Positions 1-4,718 of a DNA stretch of 7,055 nucleotides are shown one piece after another (within the stretch, counting starts at the first letter, position 1; every line of letters starts with the position of its first letter). Source of the stretch: Candidatus Uhrbacteria bacterium (GTDB lineage: Bacteria > Patescibacteriota > Patescibacteriia > UBA9934 > UBA10169); contig DNYJ01000038.1 of NCBI GenBank assembly GCA_003505155.1, forward strand, positions 36,591-43,645, written 5' to 3'. The position numbers were made by a program, and so were the translations under genes. Under the pieces are notes generated by a model. The model saw only the letters and a list, made by a program, of their open reading frames with translations. It made no database searches and had not been told where the DNA came from.

Positions 1-285
1 ATCGAACAGGACGCCGACGTGGTGCTCTTCATCTACCGCAAGGCCGCCGATCCAAATTTCCGAGGCGATGAATTGTCGCCGGAAGACAAGAATTCCGCCG
101 AAATCTACATCGCCAAGCATCGCAACGGACCGGTGGGCATGGTACGGCTTTCCTTCGACGCCCAGCGCGCTTCTTTCCGTTCGCTTGAACGGTATCGCGC
201 CGCGGCGGTTCCTCTGCATCCGTCAATGCCTCCCGTCCTCGTAGAGCCTCCTCCGCTTGAGAGCATGGAAGAGGAAAACCACTAA
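1..285 (+). CDS. dnaB: Replicative DNA helicase DnaB, C-terminal fragment
   Basis: The reading frame is open from base 1 to a TAA stop and gives 94 residues; the rest of the gene lies upstream of the window. The start, IEQDADVVLFIYR, is the conserved end of the RecA-like ATPase core of DnaB (usually SGAIEQDADVV-FIYR). It is followed by the typical AKHRNGPVG segment, which carries the arginine-rich end of the helicase domain, and then the usual L-F-----F strand pattern. The last 30 or so residues form a proline-rich, acidic tail (PPVLVEPPPLESMEEENH) beyond the usual core and may be lineage-specific. DnaB is the hexameric ATP-driven helicase that unwinds DNA at the replication fork. A long inverted repeat starts inside the stop codon and could end transcription. 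The family call is very secure; nothing can be said about the missing N-terminal part or a possible intein. Confidence 0.95.
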   Translation: MEQDADVVLFIYRKAADPNFRGDELSPEDKNSAEIYIAKHRNGPVGMVRLSFDAQRASFRSLERYRAAAVPLHPSMPPVLVEPPPLESMEEENH

Positions 286-422
286 ATCAGAAACTCGAAG
301 TACGAAATCCGAAAGAAATTCGAAATGAAAAGCGAGAAATTCGAAAGTGATGGAGCCTTTGTGGATTTTCTGATTTCCTGCTTCTGATTTGTTTCGGATT
401 TCGTACTTCGAGTTTCTGATTT
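284..422. repeat. Long inverted repeat (31-bp perfect arms) after dnaB
   Basis: The left arm at 284-314 and the right arm at 392-422 are perfect reverse complements over 31 bp. After one mismatch the pairing continues (316-319 with 387-390). The left arm starts within the dnaB stop codon, and a five-T run (420-424) follows the right arm. The 77-bp interior is itself repetitive: GAAATTCGAAA occurs at 315-325 and 336-346, and TTCTGATTT at 368-376, 382-390 and 414-422. It contains no credible ORF. The RNA would form a very long hairpin that could act as the dnaB terminator. The structure could also be a small non-autonomous mobile or repetitive element, since perfect arms of this length are far more than a terminator needs. 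Confidence 0.85.
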
Positions 423-427
423 TTCCA

Positions 428-436
428 TGCTATAAT
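428..436 (+). promoter_or_regulatory. Extended -10 promoter of ybaB-recR
   Basis: TGC-TATAAT is a perfect sigma70 -10 hexamer at 431-436 with the upstream TGn extension. No good -35 sits at the right distance (the candidate at about 407-412 is weak and lies in the right arm of the inverted repeat), which is normal for extended -10 promoters. Transcription would start near 443 and give a leader of about 50 nt before the ybaB ATG. Confidence 0.65.
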
Positions 437-492
437 CTCCCCTCACCCCTCACCCCTCACCCCCAACTTCTAACCTCTAACTTCCCCTCCTT
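437..492 (+). other. G-free, C-rich leader with potential G-quadruplex on the minus strand
   Basis: No G occurs on the plus strand between 430 and 494. Four C-runs (439-442, 446-449, 453-456, 460-464) are separated by exactly TCA, so the complementary, template strand carries four runs of four or five G with 3-nt TGA loops, a textbook G-quadruplex pattern. The rest (465-492) is a low-complexity run of CTAAC/CTTC units. There is no Shine-Dalgarno site. The bases just before the ybaB ATG read CCTCCTT, the complement of one. Confidence 0.7.
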
Positions 493-792
493 ATGTTCAA
501 CAAAATCAAAACCATTAAAGACCTGCGTTCTCAAGCGAAGAAGATGCAAAACGCTCTCGCGGAGATCATCGAGATCGGCGAGTCGGGTGGCGTGCAGATC
601 GCCATGGACGGCAACCAAGAAGTTCAACGCGTGGAGATTCCGGAAGGAATGCTTGCGCTGGAGCATAAAGAGAAGCTCGAACGCGCAGTAAAAGATGCCT
701 TCAACAACGGCCTCAAAAAAATTCAGAAACAGATGGGGGCGAAGATGAAAGAGATGGGAGGCATAGATGCGCTCAAAAAGCTGGGATTGTGA
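493..792 (+). CDS. ybaB: YbaB/EbfC family nucleoid-associated protein
   Basis: The protein has 99 residues, close to the family size of 100-110. It opens with a helix rich in K and Q (KIKTIKDLRSQAKKMQNAL, residues 4-22), like the family signature MKQAQKMQ. A beta region follows (GGVQIAMDGNQEVQRVEIPEG, about 32-52; the family has V-v-G----v-i-i-p), and then a long C-terminal helix with a K-rich end. YbaB proteins form a dimer shaped like tweezers that binds DNA and covers the nucleoid. The gene is classically found directly before recR, as here, where its TGA stop overlaps the recR GTG start (GTGA, 789-792). The ATG at 493 is the only start that gives the standard MFNKI beginning. It has no Shine-Dalgarno site. 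Family and neighbourhood agree. Confidence 0.93.
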   Translation: MFNKIKTIKDLRSQAKKMQNALAEIIEIGESGGVQIAMDGNQEVQRVEIPEGMLALEHKEKLERAVKDAFNNGLKKIQKQMGAKMKEMGGIDALKKLGL

Positions 793-1388
793 GGAAGTTT
801 CCCGAACCCATCCAAACACTCATGACCGAGTTCGGACGCTTGCCGGGCGTGGGACCCAAAACCGCCCTGCGCCATGTCTACCGCCTGCTCGGCCTCACCC
901 CTGAACAGCGGCGGTATTTCGCCGGGGCGATTTTGCATTTGGATGAGATCCGGCAATGCCGCCGTTGTTTCGCTCACACCGAGCGCGACGTTTGCGATCT
1001 CTGCCAAGACGCGAGCCGCAACGGCGAAGCGCTGTGCATCGTCGCCGAGTCGCGCGATATCGCAACAATCGAAGCGACGGAACAATATCATGGCCTCTAT
1101 CACGTTCTCGGCGGAGTTCTGAATCCGCCCGAGGGCATGACGACGGAAACGATCCGCGCGGCCGAGCTTCGAGACCGCCTCATGTCGGATACGGAAATCA
1201 AGGAAGTTATCCTCGCCCTCTCCCCCGACGTCTACGGCGACATGACCATGAACCATATCGCCATGCTCTTAAAACCTCTCGGCAAAAAAGTTACGAGGCT
1301 CGCCCGCGGCCTCCCTATGGGCGCCGACCTCGAGTTCGCCGACGAAATCACGCTCGGAGATGCCTTGATCGGCCGCCGCCCTGCATAA
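789..1388 (+). CDS. recR: Recombination mediator protein RecR
   Basis: The protein has 199 residues, the normal RecR length. It has an N-terminal helix-hairpin-helix (FGRLPGVGPKTALRH, about 15-29). A zinc site follows with C57, C60, C69 and C72 (CRRC then CDLC). The Toprim domain begins at VAESRDIATIE (85-95) and continues through YHVLGGVLNPPEGM and ILALSPDVYGDMT, where most family members have ATNP-T-EGE-TA. The end, GLPMGADLEFADEITLGDAL, contains the Walker-like segment typical of the family. RecR works with RecO (and RecF) to load RecA on gapped DNA coated with SSB. The GTG start at 789 gives the usual FPEPIQTLM beginning and overlaps the ybaB stop by 4 nt, so translation is probably coupled. 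A terminator follows two bases after the stop codon's neighbourhood, closing a two-gene operon. Confidence 0.97.
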   Translation: MRKFPEPIQTLMTEFGRLPGVGPKTALRHVYRLLGLTPEQRRYFAGAILHLDEIRQCRRCFAHTERDVCDLCQDASRNGEALCIVAESRDIATIEATEQYHGLYHVLGGVLNPPEGMTTETIRAAELRDRLMSDTEIKEVILALSPDVYGDMTMNHIAMLLKPLGKKVTRLARGLPMGADLEFADEITLGDALIGRRPA

Positions 1389-1389
1389 C

Positions 1390-1424
1390 AAAAACCGCCT
1401 TGAGCTTTGCGAAGGACGGTTTTT
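1390..1424. terminator. Bidirectional intrinsic terminator between recR and rplU
   Basis: AAAAACCG (1390-1397) pairs with CGGTTTTT (1417-1424), and CCTT (1398-1401) pairs with AAGG (1412-1415). One A (1416) is bulged and the loop has 10 nt. The T-run ends recR transcription on the plus strand. The A-run of the left arm is a T-run on the minus strand, so convergent rplU transcription can stop here as well. Confidence 0.85.
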
Positions 1425-1481
1425 CGATTCGTTACCAACCTCCATCATCACATCCAACATGACGGATCACCCATGTCTTTT

Positions 1482-1535
1482 GCAGTTGCCGTCAAATTTT
1501 CAGAGTTTACGGTTGGAAATTTCGGCGGCAACTGC
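1482..1535. repeat. Strong intergenic hairpin downstream of rplU
   Basis: GCAGTTGCCG (1482-1491) is perfectly complementary to CGGCAACTGC (1526-1535). Pairing continues inward with one bulged base (C1523): AAATTT (1494-1499) pairs with AAATTT (1517-1522), and a few more pairs lead to a loop near 1504-1512. The stem has about 20 pairs. Neither strand has a T-run after it, so it is not a typical intrinsic terminator. It lies about 34 bp after the rplU stop and about 58 bp from the recR terminator. The rest of 1425-1568 shows no gene. It could protect the rplU mRNA 3' end or be a small palindromic element. Confidence 0.7.
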
Positions 1536-1568
1536 CCACAGCATCAGTCGTTCCAGACCAACAATCTT

Positions 1569-1883
1569 TTATGCGACGATTTTGTTGATCTTCAACTTGG
1601 TGAAGGGTTGGCGGTGGCCGTACTTGCGGCGGTAACGCACCTTCGGTTTGTACTTGATGACGGTGATTTTTTTGCCGCGCCCCTGTTCCACAACCGTCGC
1701 GGAAACTTTGGCACCGTCTACATTTGGCGTCCCGACTTTCACGTCCGTCCCTTCCTCGTCGGCAATCAGCATGGCGCCGAACTCAATCGTTCCTCCTTCC
1801 TCAAGATCGAGCTTCTCGACCTTGAGTTCCTCACCCTCGTGGATAATATATTGTTTTCCTCCAGTTGCAATGACGGCGAACAT
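1569..1883 (-). CDS. rplU: 50S ribosomal protein bL21
   Basis: The protein has 104 residues, the standard length. It starts MFAVIATGGKQYIIHEGEEL, nearly the family consensus (Y-AVI--GGKQY-V--G). The residues KVGTPNVDGAKV (about 49-60) and the basic RNA-binding end KYKPKVRYRRKYGHRQPFTKLKI (about 77-99) match the bL21 signature KRR-----GHRQ--T---I. bL21 binds 23S rRNA in the large subunit. In most bacteria rplU is followed by rpmA (bL27), but here no rpmA follows: the gene is succeeded by a hairpin and a terminator. It has its own promoter in the end of the upstream wecA-like gene and a candidate structured leader. No good Shine-Dalgarno site precedes the ATG. Confidence 0.97.
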   Translation of the reverse strand: MFAVIATGGKQYIIHEGEELKVEKLDLEEGGTIEFGAMLIADEEGTDVKVGTPNVDGAKVSATVVEQGRGKKITVIKYKPKVRYRRKYGHRQPFTKLKINKIVA

Positions 1884-1897
1884 ACGTTTCTTGTTAT

Positions 1898-1940
1898 CCG
1901 TCCTTCGGCGTCCTCATTTGAGGCTCTTGCGTGCCGACGG
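1898..1940 (-). promoter_or_regulatory. Candidate structured leader RNA of rplU
   Basis: Read on the minus strand, the RNA folds as nested helices: CCGTC (1940-1936) with GACGG (1902-1898), GGC (1935-1933) with GCC (1909-1907), and CCTC (1923-1920) with GAGG (1915-1912) around an AAAT loop. An asymmetric internal loop and a 4-nt GAAG bulge separate them. It lies inside the predicted leader of about 73 nt and ends 14 nt before the ATG. L21 leaders are known in other bacteria to mediate feedback by the ribosomal protein. Whether this one belongs to a known class is not established here. Confidence 0.45.
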
Positions 1941-1962
1941 TTCGGTAAATAAATTCCGCGTC

Positions 1963-1991
1963 ATCCTACCCAAGATTGACAAAAGGGTCAA
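1963..1991 (-). promoter_or_regulatory. Sigma70-type promoter of rplU
   Basis: On the minus strand the -35 is TTGACC (1991-1986, five of six consensus bases), the spacer is exactly 17 nt, and the -10 is TAGGAT (1968-1963, four of six). The -35 overlaps the stop codon of the upstream wecA-like gene, so rplU can be expressed on its own. Transcription would start near 1956. Confidence 0.65.
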
Positions 1992-3022
1992 GGGAGTCGC
2001 CCACGAGAAGACCGACGAGTCAAGAGCACCGCCACAGCGATCATCAATACAACCAGCGCGGCGAGAGCGAGGATCTTCTGCCCCGATTGCAGAAAAAGCG
2101 CGCCGACCCCAAAGACGAGAGCGAGAGATGCGTAGAGGAACACGATACGAGGCTGGGACCAGCCGAGATCGAACAAGCGGTGGTGCAGATGCTTACGGTC
2201 GGCCGAGACGATAGCTTTTGCCCCGCCTCGAGCGCGGCGCAGGATCGTCCAGATGAGATCGAGGATCGGGATGCCAAGTACAAGAAGCGCCGTGGCGAGT
2301 TTGCCTCCCGAGACCACCGCGAGAACGCCGAGAAGGTATCCGACAAACGTCGAGCCGCCTTCGCCAAGAAAAATTTTTGCCGGCGACCAGTTCCAGACAA
2401 GAAAACCAAGCAAGACTCCCAGACCAATCGAGGCGAAGAGTGCGACGTCGGGTTGATAGTAGGCGGCGGAGAGGGAGAGAAGAACGATAGCGAGCGCGCC
2501 GACCGAAACGACGCTTGTGGAAAGTCCGTCGAGTCCGTCGAGGAGCTTCGTTACATACATCACCACGAGGAGCCAGACGAAGACGAGGACATTCGACTGC
2601 CACGGCTCGAGCAAGATCACGCCGCCGAGCGGGTTCGTCAACTTCGTTACTTCTACGCCGCCGGCGATCGCCGCAAGCGCGGCCATGATCGGAAAGAGCA
2701 TCGAGAGGCGAGGCTTGAGCGTAAAGGTGTCGTCAAGAAAACCGCCGAGCATGAGCATCGCGCCGCCAACAAGGAAGCCGACGTAGTGGCTCGCGTTAAT
2801 CTCGCTCGCCGTCAGACGATTTGTAAGAACAAGAGCCAAGATCAGTGTAACGCCAAGCGAGATAAAAATGGCCAGACCGCCCAAGAGCGGAACTGGTTCC
2901 TTGTGCACTTTTCGAGGCACCCCAGGCTCGTCAACAATTCCAAACGCCGCCGCCATTCGTGCAACAAGCGGCGAAAGCGCGGTCGAGAGAAAGAAACTTA
3001 AGAGCATCCAATGCCAATACAT
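1988..3022 (-). CDS. wecA: WecA/TagO-type undecaprenyl-phosphate sugar-1-phosphate transferase
   Basis: The protein has 344 residues, is very hydrophobic with about ten membrane segments, and belongs to the MraY/WecA superfamily (glycosyltransferase 4). Such enzymes move a HexNAc-1-phosphate from UDP-sugar to a polyprenyl phosphate at the inner membrane face, the first step of lipid-linked glycan synthesis. Visible signatures are PLLGGLAI (45-52), the DD pair in GFLDDTF (D97, D98), LLDGLDGLS (D162, D165) and the loop ADRKHLHHRL (274-283). That HLHH loop marks the WecA/TagO branch rather than MraY, which has a different H-rich loop. One oddity is FLGEGGST (218-225), with E221 where the family mostly has D. 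The ATG at 3022 has an AGGA site (3033-3030) 7 nt upstream, one of the few clear ones here. The gene starts 14 nt after the tgt stop, so the two are probably co-transcribed. The exact sugar cannot be read from sequence; family certain, symbol by branch only. Confidence 0.88.
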   Translation of the reverse strand: MYWHWMLLSFFLSTALSPLVARMAAAFGIVDEPGVPRKVHKEPVPLLGGLAIFISLGVTLILALVLTNRLTASEINASHYVGFLVGGAMLMLGGFLDDTFTLKPRLSMLFPIMAALAAIAGGVEVTKLTNPLGGVILLEPWQSNVLVFVWLLVVMYVTKLLDGLDGLSTSVVSVGALAIVLLSLSAAYYQPDVALFASIGLGVLLGFLVWNWSPAKIFLGEGGSTFVGYLLGVLAVVSGGKLATALLVLGIPILDLIWTILRRARGGAKAIVSADRKHLHHRLFDLGWSQPRIVFLYASLALVFGVGALFLQSGQKILALAALVVLMIAVAVLLTRRSSRGRLP

Positions 3023-3036
3023 ATTTTCATCCTACT

Positions 3037-4152
3037 CTATTTTCGGAGCTCCAGCATAAGACGGAGATAAAACGAGAGGTTGTGAATCGTGGCGAGACGC
3101 AAAGCGAGCATCTCGCCAACGGAAAAGAGATGTCGGAGATACGCTCGGCTTGTCGTTTTGCATGTCATACAGTCGCAGAACGCATCAACGGGAGAAGAGT
3201 CGAACGCATGCGTCTCGTTCGTGATGTGAAGTTTGGAGTAAAAGTCGGCCTTGTTTTCGTCCCACGAGATCAAGTTTGGATCTTCGCTCCAAACGAACAA
3301 TGTGCCGTGGCGAGCGTTACGCGTCGGGAGCACGCAGTCGAACATGTCCACGCCCTGATGAACGTAGTAAACAATCTCCTCCGGCATCCCGCCACCCATA
3401 AAGTAGCGCGGCTTGTCCCCGGGAAGGCTCGGCGCAAGATTCTTCACGATGCGATAAGCGTCTTCACGAGATTCTCCGACGGAGAGACCGCCGATCGCAT
3501 AGCCGTCAAAACCGATGTCAACGAGCCCCGAGGCCGAACGCTCGCGCAAATCCTCATACGTCCCACCCTGCACGATCCCGAACAACTTGGACTGTCCCGT
3601 CTTTCCTTCCTTGCAGCGTTTCGCCCACCGCAGACTCCGCTCCATCGCCTCCTCATAGCGTTCATAAGACGAGTCCCCCGCCGCGACATCGTCGAACTGC
3701 ATCATGATGTCAGAACCGATCGCAGACTGCATCTCCATCGAAAGTTCGGGAGTCAACTTGAGACGCGCTCCGTCAATGTGCGACTGAAACTCAACGCCGT
3801 CTTCACTCGTTTTGTTTCCGCCAAAGGCGGATCCACCTCTGGCGGAGAGCTTTGCTCCCGAGAGACTGAACACCTGGTAGCCGCCCGAGTCCGTCAGAAT
3901 CGGCCCGTCCCATCCCATGAGCTTGTGCAGGCCACCGAGACGCTTCATTTCCTCGAGTCCAGGGCGGAGTAAGAGATGATACGTGTTGGAAAGAAGAATC
4001 TGCGCTCGGAGTTCGCGCATATCGGCGCTCGACAGCGTCTTCACGGCGCCCTTTGTCGCGATCGGCATAAAAAATGGCGTCTCGATCTTGCCGTGAGCCG
4101 TCGTGAGTGTCCCCCATCGCCGATGACCTTCCTGCCGTTTGAGTTCAAACAT
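3037..4152 (-). CDS. tgt: tRNA-guanine transglycosylase (queuine tRNA-ribosyltransferase)
   Basis: The frame is open up to 4359, but the ATG at 4152 gives 371 residues and a start (MFELKRQEGHRRWGTL) that aligns with the E. coli enzyme, so that start was chosen. Tgt swaps guanine-34 for preQ1 or queuine in tRNAs with GUN anticodons. Visible features are LLSNTYHLLLRPG (53-65), TDSGGYQVFSL with the general-acid/base D88, D154 in MMQFDDV, the base-binding GIVQGG (192-197) and IGGLSVGE (220-227), the nucleophile D272 in MFDCVLPTRNARHG, and a zinc site C326, C328, C331 and H357. All catalytic and zinc residues are present. Odd: residues after VFSLSGAKL carry about 12 extra amino acids including SARGGSAFGG, encoded by a double palindrome (3817-3846). 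No other queuosine gene is in the window, so salvage of queuine or preQ1 is possible. It is followed by the wecA-like gene. Confidence 0.95.
   Translation of the reverse strand: MFELKRQEGHRRWGTLTTAHGKIETPFFMPIATKGAVKTLSSADMRELRAQILLSNTYHLLLRPGLEEMKRLGGLHKLMGWDGPILTDSGGYQVFSLSGAKLSARGGSAFGGNKTSEDGVEFQSHIDGARLKLTPELSMEMQSAIGSDIMMQFDDVAAGDSSYERYEEAMERSLRWAKRCKEGKTGQSKLFGIVQGGTYEDLRERSASGLVDIGFDGYAIGGLSVGESREDAYRIVKNLAPSLPGDKPRYFMGGGMPEEIVYYVHQGVDMFDCVLPTRNARHGTLFVWSEDPNLISWDENKADFYSKLHITNETHAFDSSPVDAFCDCMTCKTTSRAYLRHLFSVGEMLALRLATIHNLSFYLRLMLELRK
3817..3846. repeat. Double palindromic element inserted in frame within tgt
   Basis: Two 15-bp units lie side by side. On the coding strand they are TCCGCCAGAGGTGGA and TCCGCCTTTGGCGGA. 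Each is a small hairpin (TCCGCC, a 3-nt loop, GGYGGA), and they match each other at 11 of 15 positions. Together they encode SARGGSAFGG in Tgt. A third hairpin with a 3-nt loop, GAGC-TTT-GCTC (3847-3857), follows at once on the plus strand. The 30 bp are a multiple of three and contain no stop in the gene's frame, so the enzyme reads through. Confidence 0.75.
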
Positions 4153-4162
4153 ATCCGCCGAG

Positions 4163-4171
4163 ACTATAGCA
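4163..4171 (-). promoter_or_regulatory. Extended -10 promoter of tgt, nearly leaderless
   Basis: On the minus strand TGC-TATAGT is an extended -10 (five of six in the hexamer), with only 10 nt between it and the tgt ATG at 4152. Initiation 6-7 nt after the hexamer would leave a leader of only about 4 nt. The hexamer lies in a dyad of GAGACT (4160-4165) and AGTCTC (4173-4178), which could be an operator. No clear -35 is seen. Confidence 0.5.
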
Positions 4172-4185
4172 AAGTCTCCATAAAT

Positions 4186-4215
4186 GAAAAAGCTCGGCTC
4201 CTGCCGAACTTTTTC
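4186..4215. terminator. Intrinsic terminator between ftsL-like gene and tgt
   Basis: GAAAAAGCTCGGC (4186-4198) pairs with GCCGAACTTTTTC (4203-4215) across a TCCT loop, with one mismatch (C4193/A4208). The stem is flanked by a T-run on whichever strand is read, so it can work in both directions. On the minus strand it would end the mraZ-rsmH-ftsL transcript just before the tgt promoter. The upstream stretch 4216-4343 has no credible gene. Confidence 0.8.
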
Positions 4216-4335
4216 TTGCTTTTGATTTTTGTTTTTCCCTTCACGATGAGCCAGGTTGCCCCGGGTCACGGTGAAGTACCGACCACGACGGCCGATCCGA
4301 TGATCTCGACATTCGAGAGCATGTGATCGTTCGCC

Positions 4336-4386
4336 CTGATTACCCGCCCGACCGAACACGTTCGGCCGTTCGGGCGAGCTGATTAC
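4336..4386. repeat. GC-rich hairpin flanked by 8-bp direct repeats at the ftsL stop
   Basis: The direct repeat CTGATTAC occurs at 4336-4343 and again at 4379-4386. Between them lies a hairpin: CGCCCGA (4345-4351) with TCGGGCG (4370-4376), and inside it CCGAA (4352-4356) with TTCGG (4361-4365), leaving a 4-nt bulge. The right-hand repeat contains the ftsL stop codon (TAA on the minus strand at 4385-4383), so both copies carry it. This has the layout of a small palindromic insertion with a target-site duplication, or of a REP-like mRNA-end structure. Confidence 0.65.
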
Positions 4387-4718
4387 TGGCTCAACGCAAC
4401 TGTAGGCGGTTCTACGGAAACATAGGAGACCTCGCTTGGCCGCACCATTCCGAGAATCGAGACGCGGCGAGACACGTTGTGCATCGCCCGATTTTCCGCC
4501 GCACGATATTCAAGCTGTTGGTTAGCGATGCGCAGAGTCTCCATGCTTGCCTGAAGTTCATTGAGTTTGAAGCCTGCCCCAGCCGCCTGATTAATCTGTC
4601 CGATATAGAGGAACGCGAGAGCCACAATGCCGATGAGAAAAAACGCATTCAGATAAGGCGACTTATCCATCACCATGTCGACCGCTCGGTGTTTGGTTGT
4701 GTGCAGAGTTTCCGTCAT
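4383..4718 (-). CDS. FtsL-like / septum formation initiator-type division protein
   Basis: The protein has 111 residues with the FtsL/DivIC layout: a short polar N-terminus (1-20), one membrane segment (about 22-40, YLNAFFLIGIVALAFLYIG), a heptad-like coiled coil (about 50-80, KLNELQASMETLRIANQQLEY), then a short extracytoplasmic end. Proteins of this kind recruit and activate the septal peptidoglycan synthase with FtsB and FtsQ. Sequence similarity in this family is low, so the assignment rests on topology and on position directly after mraZ and rsmH, which is where ftsL sits in most bacteria. The ATG at 4718 overlaps rsmH by 56 nt. Starts at 4676 or 4670 would cut the overlap to 14 or 8 nt and still keep the membrane segment, and none has a good Shine-Dalgarno site. 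The usual next gene, ftsI, is absent. Confidence 0.78.
   Translation of the reverse strand: MTETLHTTKHRAVDMVMDKSPYLNAFFLIGIVALAFLYIGQINQAAGAGFKLNELQASMETLRIANQQLEYRAAENRAMHNVSRRVSILGMVRPSEVSYVSVEPPTVALSQ

Noticed and set aside
437..492. C-rich repeats as a CRISPR or tandem-repeat gene region
   Set aside because: Units are 7 bp, only three to four copies and without spacers; this is low-complexity leader sequence.
1425..1568. Possible tRNA or small gene between recR and rplU
   Set aside because: No cloverleaf, no TTCRANY-type loop and no ORF with a plausible start; only the hairpin at 1482-1535 is visible.
1976..3001. Long plus-strand ORF (341 codons) opposite the wecA-like gene
   Set aside because: It is an antisense shadow: the product is extremely rich in R, K, E and D without any recognisable motif, while the minus strand carries all transferase signatures.
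2959..3972. Long plus-strand ORF (337 codons) opposite tgt
   Set aside because: The minus frame has complete Tgt catalytic and zinc motifs; the plus frame shows no family pattern and also crosses the gene boundary.
4266..4322. Short minus-strand ORF of 18 codons between the ftsL-like gene and tgt
   Set aside because: Too short, with no ribosome site, and followed by low-complexity A-rich sequence; nothing supports expression.
4153..4359. N-terminal extension of tgt by 69 codons
   Set aside because: The segment runs through the terminator at 4186-4215 and the tgt promoter and shows no conservation pattern; the family start is at 4152.
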